This document shows, piece after piece, positions 42,468 through 51,360 of a stretch of DNA of 64,000 nt. This DNA is from Acidicapsa dinghuensis (lineage in GTDB: Bacteria; Acidobacteriota; Terriglobia; Terriglobales; Acidobacteriaceae). The stretch spans positions 730,768 to 794,767 of the forward strand of contig NZ_JAGSYH010000002.1 of NCBI RefSeq assembly GCF_025685685.1, given 5' to 3'. The stretch's first letter is position 1. Each line of letters starts with the position of its first letter. The notes under the pieces are model-generated. The model was not told where the DNA came from and did no database searches. It saw only the letters and a program-made list of their open reading frames with translations. Position numbers and translations under genes: made by a program.

Positions 42468-44705
42468 CTATTCTTCTTCCGTCTCCACAGGCTTCTTCGC
42501 CGTAGCCAGAATTTTCTCGGCTACAGCCTGCGGCACCACATCGTAATGCTTCAGCTCCATGTGGAAGCTGCCGCGTCCCTGCGTCAGAGAGGTCAGTATC
42601 GTGCCGTAGCTCAACATCTCGGCCATCGGCACCTCCGCCTCAATCACTGTCGACTTGCCGCGCGGATTCATACCCTGCACACGTCCGCGCCGTCCGTTCA
42701 TGTCGCCCATGAGCGCTCCGGCAAACTCCTCTGGAGCCTCGACTTCGACCTTCATGATTGGCTCGAGCAGGCATGGCCGCGCCTGTTCCATCGCCTTGCG
42801 AAAAGCCAATCGCCCCGCCACCTTGAACGACAGCTCGTTCGAGTCGACCTCGTGATAGCTACCGTCATACACCGTCGCCTTGAAGTCCACCATTGGGTAG
42901 CCTGCGAGATATCCGCGTAGCGCTGTCTCGATGATGCCTTTCTCGACCGCCGGCACATACTGCCTCGGAATCGACCCGCCAAATATTTCACTGGCAAACT
43001 CGAATCCCGCGCCGCGCGGCAAGGGCTCAAAGCGCACCTTGCAGTCGCCAAACTGCCCGTGACCGCCTGACTGCTTCTTGTGTCTCCCTTGCGCATCGGC
43101 CTTGCCGCGAATGGTCTCGCGATAAGGCACTTTGGGAGCTTTCAGTGTCACCTGCGTGTTGTAACGCCGCTTCAGCTTCGAGACAATCGCCTCAATGTGC
43201 TGTTGGCCAGAACCTGCCACGAGAAATTCATGCGTCTCGGCATCACGGAAGAAACGCACGAGCTGATCTTCTTCCATGATTTTGTGCAGTGCGCCGGCCA
43301 GTTTGTCTTCATCGGCGCGCGTCTTCGGTTCGATTGCGTAGGTCATCGAAGGCTCGGGCATCTCATAGAGCTCCACGCGAATCTCGCTGCCCTTCTGCCC
43401 CAGCGTGTCGCCGGTGAAGGTGTCGCGCAGCTTCGCGACGGCGCCCAGATCGCCTGCATGCAGCTCCGGTACCTCAACTGCCTTGCGTCCTTGCATCACG
43501 CTCAGATGGCTTAGCTTCTCCTGCCCTTTGCGCGCGTAGTTCTCAAGACACATATCCGTCTTCACCACGCCGCTTACCACTTTGAAGAAACTGATGCGCC
43601 CAGCAAATGGGTCACTCATTGTCTTGTACACAAAGATCGCTACCGGCTCATGGTCATCGACTGATCGCAGCATAATGCCGCTGTCGCTTTTGTCCATGCC
43701 GCGACCGTTGCCGAGACCTGTGCCGTAACCCGAAGGCTCTCCTTCAGTATGCCCGTTCGAAGCAGTAGCGACACTATTGCCGCCATTGCCGGCGGCTACC
43801 GCCTCCATCACTCCATTCGCAGCGCTCATCACCGCCATTGCTGTGCGTTCAGCGGCTGCCGGTGCATATACTTTGATGAAGTCCAGCAGATGATCCGTCG
43901 CAATATTCGTCTCGCCGCTTGCGAACAGCACCGGGAAAATTCGATCCTCACGAATCGCCTCATGCAGAGCTGTAATCAGATGCTGCTCTGGGATCGTGCC
44001 CTCGGCAAAGAACTCCTCCATGAGCTCGTCTTTGCCCTCGGCCACCAGCTCCACCAGCGCCTCATGCGCTGCCTTGGCCTGCGGCATCATATGTGCCGGA
44101 ATCTCCGCGATTCTTCCCGAGCCGCTTCCATTCGGCTCATAGAAAAATGCCTGCATCGTCACCAGATCCACAACGCCCTGAAATCCCTCAGGCCCGGTGA
44201 TCGGCAACTGCACCGGCACGCATGTTCGTCCCCAGCGGTCGTGCAGATCTTCCATCAACGCCGCGAGCCCACCACTGCCACCGGCACGTGGAGAATCCAT
44301 CTGATTCAGCACCACGAAGCGCGGCAGATTCGCCTCTTCGGCAAATCTCCAGACCCGCTCCGTTACTGCTTCCACGCCGTTCTGCGCATTTACCAGCACC
44401 ATCGCAGCCTCTGCCGGCAGCATTGCCGCACGCGACTCATGGGAAAACATATGAAAGCCTGGCGTGTCGATCAGATTTACCTTTACGCCCTGCCACTCGG
44501 CGAACGCCACTGCATTTTGCATCGTAGTGCCGCGGGCAATCTCTTCCTCGTCGTACGCAGTCACTGCCGATCCATCGGCCACACGGCCCTGTGTATTCGT
44601 CATTTTTGCGGCATGCAGCAGCGCGGCAATCATCGTGGTCTTGCCACTGCGCGCATGCCCCACTACAGCTACGTTGCGGATCTCACTTCCCTGGTACGTT
44701 TTCAT
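42468..44705 (-). CDS. EF-G paralogue (EF-G-like GTPase)
   Basis: The 745-aa protein has the domains of elongation factor G: P-loop GHARSGKTT (residues 16-24), DTPGF switch II, domain III, a domain IV with GHGQFGDCKVRFEPLPRGAGF and a domain V with MKVEVEAPEEFAGALMGDMNGRRGRVQGM. The G4 motif reads NQMD (134-137) instead of NKxD, and residues about 290-345 form a Gly/Asn-rich insertion, so it is a divergent EF-G-II/FusA2-type member rather than the housekeeping factor. It is outside any ribosomal operon. Possible roles include ribosome recycling or a stress-specific translation function; no direct evidence is present. Confidence 0.93.
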   Translation of the reverse strand: MKTYQGSEIRNVAVVGHARSGKTTMIAALLHAAKMTNTQGRVADGSAVTAYDEEEIARGTTMQNAVAFAEWQGVKVNLIDTPGFHMFSHESRAAMLPAEAAMVLVNAQNGVEAVTERVWRFAEEANLPRFVVLNQMDSPRAGGSGGLAALMEDLHDRWGRTCVPVQLPITGPEGFQGVVDLVTMQAFFYEPNGSGSGRIAEIPAHMMPQAKAAHEALVELVAEGKDELMEEFFAEGTIPEQHLITALHEAIREDRIFPVLFASGETNIATDHLLDFIKVYAPAAAERTAMAVMSAANGVMEAVAAGNGGNSVATASNGHTEGEPSGYGTGLGNGRGMDKSDSGIMLRSVDDHEPVAIFVYKTMSDPFAGRISFFKVVSGVVKTDMCLENYARKGQEKLSHLSVMQGRKAVEVPELHAGDLGAVAKLRDTFTGDTLGQKGSEIRVELYEMPEPSMTYAIEPKTRADEDKLAGALHKIMEEDQLVRFFRDAETHEFLVAGSGQQHIEAIVSKLKRRYNTQVTLKAPKVPYRETIRGKADAQGRHKKQSGGHGQFGDCKVRFEPLPRGAGFEFASEIFGGSIPRQYVPAVEKGIIETALRGYLAGYPMVDFKATVYDGSYHEVDSNELSFKVAGRLAFRKAMEQARPCLLEPIMKVEVEAPEEFAGALMGDMNGRRGRVQGMNPRGKSTVIEAEVPMAEMLSYGTILTSLTQGRGSFHMELKHYDVVPQAVAEKILATAKKPVETEEE

Positions 44706-45274
44706 GCAATCTCTCCTTGGGGGAAAAGAAATAAAGACAGCCGCTTCAGCAGCGATGACCGTTCATGCGCTTAAATTCGACGCAATGTTCGTCATCCTAT
44801 ACGAAACGAAGGATCTGCTTTTTTTCAGCGCCGGAAGTTCAATGACCCGCCCGCCCACAGCCGAGGAAATCCGTACTGAAGATTCCCCGGCGTGGGCACA
44901 CCATGTCTCGCCTGCGAGACCTTGATTCGTAGAACTGTGCGTGGAAAGAGACCGTCCCGAGCCACAGGGACTTCGTTGCGGCGTCCAAAGGGGCGTCTGA
45001 CCGGCCACCGAAGCCATTGTCTCCAGCGACCCATTCTCCGCTACTTCTGCCGACCATCGTCATGCCGACGTCTCCGGCAGGCGCATTTACCGGCCAGTAA
45101 TACAGCGGCCACAAATGCGTCGTCACTTAAGAACGGAAAGGCTATCACAGCCGCGCACGACCCTCAATGTGATCTGGAACACCTTGAGTCGCATTGCCGC
45201 GTACATAATCCGCATCCATCGCGGACTTTGCTTCATCAAAATATTTGTTGCAACAACTATTTTCAAGGTGCGCC
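44706..45274. other. Non-coding stretch with dispersed-repeat remnants
   Basis: No gene is supported. At 44792-44824 is a copy of a common dispersed motif (gtcatcctat and ggatctgct around a gap). A 95-codon minus-strand frame (44839-45126) has a translation without a domain and is not called. The last part should contain the promoter of the dioxygenase gene. Confidence 0.5.
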
Positions 45275-46102
45275 ATGCTCGAAACTACCAAGCCAGACTC
45301 CACCAACCGTCAGCCCGTCATCTTCCTCCCCCACGGCGGAGGCCCGTGTTTTTTCATGCGCTGGACCTGGGGTCCGGCTGACACATGGGATAAGACCCGC
45401 GCCTTCCTTGAAAGCATCGCTGCCTCGCTGCCCGAAAAGCCCAAAGCGCTGCTGGTTATCAGCGGCCACTGGGAAGAATCCGTCCCTACCGTCAGCACCG
45501 CCGCCCATCCTGAGCTGATCTTTGATTACTCCGGCTTTCCGCCGGAAACCTACCAGATCACCTGGTCCGCTCCCGGTTCACCCGCCCTGGCCGCGCGCGT
45601 TCAGTCCCTGCTGCAGCAGGCCAATCTGCCCGTCGCGGCAAGCCCAGATCGCGGCTATGACCACGGCGTCTTCGTTCCGCTCAAAGTAGTCTTCCCAGCC
45701 GCAGACATTCCGGTCGTTACGCTTTCGCTGGCCAGTTCTCTCGATCCTGCATTTCACATCGCCGTGGGCCGCGCGCTTGCTCCGCTGCGCGATGAAGGCG
45801 TCCTTATCATTGCCAGCGGTATGAGCTTTCACAACCTGCACGCTTACTTCGGTGCGGATACACTCGCGCGCTCCGAAGAGTTTGACCAGTGGCTAACGGG
45901 CGCTGTCCAAGCCCATCCTGCCGAAAGCCACGCGCTTCTCACGAAGTGGTCCAGCGCACCGAGCGGCCGCTTTGCCCATCCCCGCGAGGAACACCTGATT
46001 CCGCTCATCGTCGCTGCCGGAGCAGGTCAGCCGGACCATGGCAAACAGGTCTTCCACGACACGCCTATGCTGGCCGCCATCTCTGCTTACCGCTGGGGAT
46101 GA
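45275..46102 (+). CDS. DODA-type class III extradiol ring-cleavage dioxygenase
   Basis: The 275-aa protein is of the LigB/DODA class, using a non-haem Fe or Zn/His site. It has FLPHGGGPCFFM, the histidine in ALLVISGHWEES, YDHGVFVPLKVVFPAADIPVVTLSL, and the block SGMSFHNLHAYFG, covering the expected His/Glu ligands. Ring cleavage of a catechol or of L-DOPA is the general reaction; the actual substrate is not determinable. The start at 45275 has aaggtg upstream and avoids a TTG at 45245. Confidence 0.9.
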   Translation: MLETTKPDSTNRQPVIFLPHGGGPCFFMRWTWGPADTWDKTRAFLESIAASLPEKPKALLVISGHWEESVPTVSTAAHPELIFDYSGFPPETYQITWSAPGSPALAARVQSLLQQANLPVAASPDRGYDHGVFVPLKVVFPAADIPVVTLSLASSLDPAFHIAVGRALAPLRDEGVLIIASGMSFHNLHAYFGADTLARSEEFDQWLTGAVQAHPAESHALLTKWSSAPSGRFAHPREEHLIPLIVAAGAGQPDHGKQVFHDTPMLAAISAYRWG

Positions 46103-46162
46103 TCTGCGTTACGATGGCGCATTCACATTAGCTCGCCCGGATATGCCATCCTGTCCTCAGCC

Positions 46163-46285
46163 GTGAAATACCTTTTTCTCCTCACCATTCTTGTTCTCGT
46201 CGGTGTCACGCTCTATGCCGACTACCTCTGGAAACGCTGGCTTCGCAGCCGTCAGGCGGAACACGACCGGGACCGCCGCGCTTAG
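46163..46285 (+). CDS. 40-aa single-helix membrane peptide
   Basis: A GTG-initiated frame encodes MKYLFLLTILVLVGVTLYAD followed by a basic tail (YLWKRWLRSRQAEHDRDRR). One membrane helix with a positively charged end is typical of small inner-membrane proteins. It sits between the dioxygenase and the first DsbA-like gene on the same strand; no clear ribosome binding site is seen, so the call is tentative. Confidence 0.45.
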   Translation: MKYLFLLTILVLVGVTLYADYLWKRWLRSRQAEHDRDRRA

Positions 46286-46350
46286 CATCATAGCGATCGC
46301 CTTCCCCCGCCTGCACCGTTACAATCGCAGCGAGGCCCAGTCCAAACGCT

Positions 46351-46995
46351 ATGTCCTTTTCTTTTCAGCTTCACTTCCGTGCATTCCTCTTCGGCACGTT
46401 TGCCGCATTTTTTGCCGTTACGCCTAATGTGAATGCGCAGACGCCGCAGTCTCCAACTCCAGCAGCGCTGAGGCCGCCAGCCGGTTCGCGCGTCGCTATT
46501 GTCGAGTTTGCTGATCTTGAGTGCCCCTTCTGCGGCAGCATGAACTCAACCGTCACCGCCGCTGCCGAGAAGTATCACATTCCCCTGGTACGCCACGACT
46601 TCCCGCTCTCGATGCACCCCTGGGCATTCCAGGCAGCGGTCGACGCACGCTGGTTCGATTCGCAATCCAAAAAGCTCGGCGAGGAGTACCGCAACGCCGT
46701 CTTCTCCAACCAGTCCTCCATCTACAACCTCGGCGTGCTGCACAACTTTACTGAAGATTTCGCATCCGCTCACAAGCTCCAGCTTCCCAGCCCCATCGAT
46801 CCGCAGAACAAATTCGCGGACGAAGTGAAAGCCGATCAGGCCCTCGGTCTCAAGCTGGGCGTCCACCTGACGCCTACCATCTGGATCGTCGCCAGCCCCA
46901 CCAAAGGGGCGCCCTATACCGAAGTCAAAGATCCGCAACGCGATCTCTACACCACTATCGACCAGGCCCTGGCTGACTCCAAAGCCGCCAAATAG
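46351..46995 (+). CDS. DsbA-like thiol oxidoreductase, CPFC active site
   Basis: The 214-aa exported protein has a signal peptide and a thioredoxin-like fold with the CPFC active site (Cys58-Cys61), inside the typical AIVEFADLECPFCGSMN. A helical insertion with RHDFPLSMHPWAFQAAVDARWF and the cis-proline region VHLTPTIWIV are clear. It should exchange disulfides in the periplasm. It is the first of a tandem pair with a paralogue 107 bp downstream. Confidence 0.88.
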   Translation: MSFSFQLHFRAFLFGTFAAFFAVTPNVNAQTPQSPTPAALRPPAGSRVAIVEFADLECPFCGSMNSTVTAAAEKYHIPLVRHDFPLSMHPWAFQAAVDARWFDSQSKKLGEEYRNAVFSNQSSIYNLGVLHNFTEDFASAHKLQLPSPIDPQNKFADEVKADQALGLKLGVHLTPTIWIVASPTKGAPYTEVKDPQRDLYTTIDQALADSKAAK

Positions 46996-47102
46996 GGCTT
47001 CGCCAAGGGGGCTCCGTTCGGATCGCCGCCATCAGCCGATTCCCGGCGCGTCACGCCGGTGTTCTCGCTACAATAAAACTCAAAGGACGCCGTCCAACGC
47101 AT

Positions 47103-47756
47103 ATGGCCCGAATTCGTCTCATTCCTCTTTCGATTGCCGCCCTTGCCCTGATCAGCCTTTCTTCAGGCCTTTCTGCCCACGCCCAGTTCGCCGGCTCGCA
47201 GGGCACACAGGTCCATGATGCTACCGCTCTCAAGCCCCCCGCCGGAGCGCGCGTTGCCATCGTTGAGTTTGAAGACATGGAGTGTCCGGATTGCGCCCGT
47301 GCTAATCCGCTGCTCAGGGAAGCTGCCGAGCAGTACAAGATTCCGTGGGTTCGTCACGACTTTCCGCTCAGCTTCCATCCCTGGAGCTTCCAGGCCGCCG
47401 TCAATGCGCGCTGGTTCGACCTGAAATCGAAGAAGATCGGCGACGACTACCGCGACGCAGTTTTCGCCAGCCAATCCTCTCTGACTTCGTTGAATGATCT
47501 CCGCAGCTTCTCCGAAAAGTTTGCCAAGGATCACGGTATCGCTCTGCCATTCGCTGTCGATCCCACGGGCAAACTGACCGCTGAAGTCAAAGCAGACTAC
47601 GCTCTTGGTCAGCGTGTCGGAATTGAGCACACGCCTACCATCTGGGTCGTTACCAACCACACCAACGGCGCACCGCCGTTTGTCGAAGTGGTTGATCGTA
47701 CCAAGCTCTATCAGCTTATCGATGCTGCTTTGGCCGAGACACGCGCGAGCAAGTAA
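47103..47756 (+). CDS. DsbA-like thiol oxidoreductase, CPDC active site
   Basis: The 217-aa paralogue of the upstream gene shares the layout (VAIVEFEDMECPDCARAN, VRHDFPLSFHPWSFQAAVNARWF and VGIEHTPTIWVVTNH) but has CPDC (Cys61-Cys64) instead of CPFC. Asp in the active site is expected to raise the cysteine pKa and change redox potential, so a division of labour (oxidase versus reductase/isomerase) is plausible, not proven. It ends at a very stable terminator. Confidence 0.88.
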   Translation: MARIRLIPLSIAALALISLSSGLSAHAQFAGSQGTQVHDATALKPPAGARVAIVEFEDMECPDCARANPLLREAAEQYKIPWVRHDFPLSFHPWSFQAAVNARWFDLKSKKIGDDYRDAVFASQSSLTSLNDLRSFSEKFAKDHGIALPFAVDPTGKLTAEVKADYALGQRVGIEHTPTIWVVTNHTNGAPPFVEVVDRTKLYQLIDAALAETRASK

Positions 47757-47767
47757 ACGAGCTACTG

Positions 47768-47809
47768 AAACGAGAAATGGCGTGTCTTAGGACACGCCAT
47801 TTCTCGTTT
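47768..47809 (+). terminator. Long perfect intrinsic terminator
   Basis: Nineteen-nt arms (for example aaacgagaaatggcgtgtc) pair perfectly around ttag. T-rich sequence follows (47805-47810). It separates the DsbA pair from the convergent orphan gene and works in both directions. Confidence 0.9.
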
Positions 47810-47861
47810 TCGATTCAAATCGTAGCGTCCGCTCATTCGGGCGTGCGCACCATCCTTTTAT

Positions 47862-48605
47862 TTATGCCAGACGTGAGATTTTCAAGTAATTTTGAAAATT
47901 AATTTCGCGGTTAATTTGCTTACCGGTTGCCTCCAGTAACTGGACTTGCTTTTGGTGCTCGGCCCATGTGGCAGATATGCTTCCGTTTTTCAACATATGA
48001 AGAACAACACCCGAATCGTATTTTTTGCGTGCACCAAAGTTCTTCGTCAATAAAATCGTATCATCTTGAAAAAGTGTGTGATATTTAACTCCAAACTGGA
48101 GCGCGTGGGCATATGTAGTTCTGTCACTCGAATTGAGAATTGAGTATCCAAACACCAATTTTGATCCATCTTCTATGCTTGCCACCTCTCGATTCAACAC
48201 CATTATCGTAAAAAGAAAAGCTGGGTAAATCAGAAGAAGCCGATACAGTGGAAAAGCCTCGCCATGGGAAAATAACGGGCTAAATTCCAAATCTCGCAAT
48301 TGGTTTAATTGAGAACGATATCGATGTTGGATTCTACGTTCAAATCCGGGGGAAACAATTTGTATACACTCAACGGTTCCAACAAGATATTTGCCAAATA
48401 AAGACAATATCCAAAACAAAACGAGGATTGCAATTTGGACCTCCCCAGACACGTGGGCAATCTGCAGTAGAGCGTTAAAAGCTCCTAATAATAAAACTGT
48501 CAAAACAAGAAATCTCACAATGCCCACGTAATTCTCCTCGTAAATTGGAGCAATTGAAGAACAACGCCGAAACTCAATTGAGGGAGTGTTCTCGAAGACT
48601 AACAC
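47862..48605 (-). CDS. AT-rich orphan membrane protein
   Basis: The 247-aa product has membrane segments at about residues 30-48 and 56-75 and a third near 118-137, with a long soluble C-terminal region ending in ISATWAEHQKQVQLLEATGKQINREINFQNYLK. No domain is recognised. Codon third positions are richer in A/T than in flanking genes, so horizontal acquisition is likely. The first residues of the frame are uncertain; a GTG near residue 27-30 could be the real start. Confidence 0.6.
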   Translation of the reverse strand: MLVFENTPSIEFRRCSSIAPIYEENYVGIVRFLVLTVLLLGAFNALLQIAHVSGEVQIAILVLFWILSLFGKYLVGTVECIQIVSPGFERRIQHRYRSQLNQLRDLEFSPLFSHGEAFPLYRLLLIYPAFLFTIMVLNREVASIEDGSKLVFGYSILNSSDRTTYAHALQFGVKYHTLFQDDTILLTKNFGARKKYDSGVVLHMLKNGSISATWAEHQKQVQLLEATGKQINREINFQNYLKISRLA

Positions 48606-48775
48606 AACCCGGCAGCCAATCGGAAAGCACTGATCGACTGGCTACACGCCTGCAGTTATCCTGCTTTGAATGTGCTCTGACGAATGGGAATTGTTTTCTT
48701 TGCGCACTCTCTCAGTTCATCTCCGCTTATCTGGACAGAGGCAACCGCCTCGATCCTTTTGCGTGGAGAATCACA

Positions 48776-49102
48776 ATGATCTTCTATGGCTGGGGCAAGC
48801 GCGTACATCCACTACTTAACATCGGCACCTATCACTGCTCGCAGTGCGGCGACCGCCCATTCCACATCATCGTCAACTACTCCTACTTCCATCTCTACTG
48901 GATCTTCGGGTTCATCACCGGCCGCCGCTACATCGCCGCCTGCACTAACTGCAGCCGTGGAGCACTGCTTGAGAAAAGACAGGTTGCTCCACTCTTCGCA
49001 CCCAAGCCAATCGCAGATCCTATCCCGTTCATGGAGCGCTGGGGCTTCGCCGTCCTCGCTTCGGCAGCTATTGTTTTCTTTATGGCCGCCGCGCATCGCT
49101 AA
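48776..49102 (+). CDS. Zinc-ribbon membrane protein
   Basis: The 108-aa product has two CxxC pairs (CSQCG and CTNC) separated by about 30 residues, suggesting a small zinc-ribbon fold, then two hydrophobic segments including one near the C-terminus (GFAVLASAAIVFFMAAA). The frame is open further upstream (48545), but the ATG at 48776 has ggaga placed 7 nt before it and is the credible start. No specific family is named. Confidence 0.7.
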   Translation: MIFYGWGKRVHPLLNIGTYHCSQCGDRPFHIIVNYSYFHLYWIFGFITGRRYIAACTNCSRGALLEKRQVAPLFAPKPIADPIPFMERWGFAVLASAAIVFFMAAAHR

Positions 49103-49132
49103 TGAGCTTTCGCAGCTTCCAGGCGATCAGAG

Positions 49133-49168
49133 CTGAGTCATACTAACCAAATCGCGCGACTCAGTTTT
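49133..49168 (+). terminator. Terminator candidate after the zinc-ribbon gene
   Basis: Seven-nt arms ctgagtc and gactcag with a 18-nt loop, followed by tttt. The loop is long, so strength is modest. Confidence 0.55.
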
Positions 49169-49223
49169 CGCTCCGAATAAATCCATTGTGTGCTGAAGAC
49201 TTTCGTCCTAACATCGCAGCATC

Positions 49224-50645
49224 ATGGTCACCGCGGGCCCCGAGTCCAACTTCCTCCTCGATACCAGCCGCCAACGCCGTTCTCTCTGGACAGCCATCTT
49301 TGCCGGCCTCTTCGCGGCGCTGTCCGCGGCAATGCTCCTCTGCCGCTCGCCGCAGACAAGCATCTCTCAGATGACCGTGGTCCTGCTCGCAGGTGCGTAT
49401 CTGACCGCCACGGCCCTCTTTGGCACCACTGGCAGCTATCTCTACTGGGTTCGCTCCTACGCCCGCTCTGCATCCAGCATTGCATCGGGGCTTCCGGCGC
49501 TGCTGCAAAGCACCGTCCGCGGCTGGTACTGGATTCCCGCCATCGTTCTGCTCTTCCGCAAAGACTCCGCATTCGCCCCTGCCGTCGCTGCTGCCGGGGC
49601 CGCCATCCTTGCGTTCTCACTTCGTCGCGAGGGCCCTGCTGCACTCACTCCCGAGTTACCTGCGGCGTCAGAGCAGCTCGACCATACCCTCTTCGCCCAG
49701 TCCCTGCGGACCGCGCGCGCCGAATGGTCGGGCTATGCTGTCGCCATCTGCGTCTACGCCGCTGTTCTCGTCCTAACCCGCGGATGGCTCTTTCTTGCCT
49801 GCACATTCCTCGCGCTCGCCGCCTTTGTCTTCGCGTGGAACCGCACACCTGCCTCCAACGCGGCCCAGTACAGCCTCAAGCTGCGTTCCATCAATCTTGG
49901 CCAGGCCCGCTCCGCCATCCCTGCCCTTATCGTGACCGCGCTCGCCATGCTCGCCGGCGCCGGTCACGATCTCCATCTCTGGGGCATGGGTCTTGGCCAC
50001 GGCGGAGCCACAGATCTACCGAAGCTTCACCATCCACCCGTACCGGCTGGCCTTTCCGGCCACGTCAGCATCATCCTGCTCACCGCACCGCAAAAGCAGC
50101 AGTTCTTCGCTCCGCACCCCACGCAACCACTGCTGCAGGGTACACATCTCAACAAGCCCCTCGTCATCCAGTTCGACGGTGAATACTGGTATTTTCAGCC
50201 GCCCGACTCCGGCCCCGGACCCGGCGCATATATTGCCCGCGAGAGCCCGCTCGTGGCTAACGTTCACTCCGTGCTGCACATCCCGCTGCTTATGCAGGCT
50301 CATCAGCGCCTTGACTCGCCGCTGCCGCTCACCTGCTGCCATGCAATTGAAATCGATCTCGAAAACCGCGACCAAAGCCCCGGCGCACTCGACCTGAGCA
50401 TGTCGGTTTCGAACTCTGCCAATCCCGGCAAACCGGTTCTGCTTGGGCTTCAGCATCTTCAATCGAGCGAGGGCAATCTCTGGCAGACGCACGCCACTCC
50501 AGCGCACGAAACCCTGCGGTTTTCCATCCCCGTGCACGCCGACATCAACCAGTTCAACCAGATCGATATGCTCATCATTCCCGGCCTCACACGCATGCAA
50601 TCCGGAGCAAAAATCGCTATCCAGACCATTCGATTGCTTCCATGA
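49224..50645 (+). CDS. Large hypothetical membrane protein
   Basis: The 473-aa product has six or more membrane segments in its first half (for example WTAIFAGLFAALSAAMLLC and GWLFLACTFLALAAFVFAWN), then a His-rich motif HDLHLWGMGLGHGG (about residue 248-261), and a soluble C-terminal beta-rich part. No domain is recognised. It is upstream of the His-rich small protein and TonB receptor, but reads as a separate gene with a 121-bp gap to that small protein. Confidence 0.6.
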   Translation: MVTAGPESNFLLDTSRQRRSLWTAIFAGLFAALSAAMLLCRSPQTSISQMTVVLLAGAYLTATALFGTTGSYLYWVRSYARSASSIASGLPALLQSTVRGWYWIPAIVLLFRKDSAFAPAVAAAGAAILAFSLRREGPAALTPELPAASEQLDHTLFAQSLRTARAEWSGYAVAICVYAAVLVLTRGWLFLACTFLALAAFVFAWNRTPASNAAQYSLKLRSINLGQARSAIPALIVTALAMLAGAGHDLHLWGMGLGHGGATDLPKLHHPPVPAGLSGHVSIILLTAPQKQQFFAPHPTQPLLQGTHLNKPLVIQFDGEYWYFQPPDSGPGPGAYIARESPLVANVHSVLHIPLLMQAHQRLDSPLPLTCCHAIEIDLENRDQSPGALDLSMSVSNSANPGKPVLLGLQHLQSSEGNLWQTHATPAHETLRFSIPVHADINQFNQIDMLIIPGLTRMQSGAKIAIQTIRLLP

Positions 50646-50766
50646 ATCAGGCAAAATACGGTCGTCTGCACGAGTCATCCGTGCAATCCTGAGCTACTAT
50701 CATGTGAGAGAATTTTGAATCGGCCGGTTCTCCTGCCAGACTCCGGCTCGATTCCGACTCATTCCA

Positions 50767-51144
50767 ATGCGATTTGGTACTCACAAGCACACGCTCGCCG
50801 CACGCCTGCCTCAATGGCTGGCCATACGCGCAGCTGTGTGCCTGTTCCTGCTTGTCAGCGTCAGCTTCGCAGGCGTCGCACATAACCATACTCTCGGCCT
50901 CTCAAGCGCCAGCGGTCCGACGACCGTCGTAGCGGCGCACCACGGCCCGCATTCGAATCTCCCTGGCAGCGAAGAGACCTGTCTCCTCTGCGTCACGATG
51001 CACTCGGTGCTGATCGGCACCGTTGTCATCGCCATCGCGACAGCGCTGCTTGCCATCCTGGCAGCTACTCTTTTCCAGCAGCGGCCGATCGCGCAGCTCT
51101 GGCATTTCTGCCTTTTCAGCCGTCCTCCGCCCTGCCTCCTCTAA
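50767..51144 (+). CDS. Small exported His/Cys-rich protein (DUF2946-like)
   Basis: The 125-aa product has an export signal, a His-rich central stretch (AHNHTLGLSS and AAHHGPHSN), a CLLC motif and a C-terminal membrane segment. Short proteins of the DUF2946 type, with His and Cys residues around a helix, are often encoded beside TonB-dependent receptors and copper or other metal genes. Here the following gene encodes an Oar-like receptor, so a metal-linked role is likely but not shown. Confidence 0.65.
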   Translation: MRFGTHKHTLAARLPQWLAIRAAVCLFLLVSVSFAGVAHNHTLGLSSASGPTTVVAAHHGPHSNLPGSEETCLLCVTMHSVLIGTVVIAIATALLAILAATLFQQRPIAQLWHFCLFSRPPPCLL

Positions 51145-51176
51145 AGCGAATTCCGAGTTTCCGTTCCGCTGAGCTG

Positions 51177-51206
51177 TTCAGACGCGCCGTTCATTCCGCG
51201 TCTGAA
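51177..51206 (+). promoter_or_regulatory. Stem-loop in the leader of the TonB receptor gene
   Basis: Perfect 10-nt arms (ttcagacgcg and cgcgtctgaa) around a 10-nt loop. It is 33 nt after the small-protein stop and 155 nt before the receptor start, with no T tract. It could be an attenuator, RNA-processing site or protein-binding site. Confidence 0.55.
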
Positions 51207-51360
51207 TATGCTTCGCCGACTCACGCAAACTCCGGACTCGCTCCATATCTCTCCATCGGATATTCCAGAACACCGAATCGCTCGCGCTCCGCAGGAGTTC
51301 GCGCATTCGTCCATCCGTCTCGTCCGCAGCTCATCGCGGACGAAGAGATCAGGAGTCTTT

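Noticed and set aside
44839..45126. Minus-strand 95-codon frame upstream of the dioxygenase gene
   Set aside because: It starts reasonably but has no domain or conserved pattern and shares its region with repeat remnants.
51177..51206. Cobalamin or other known riboswitch before the receptor gene
   Set aside because: No consensus box of a known riboswitch was found in the 215-nt leader; only the simple stem-loop is present.
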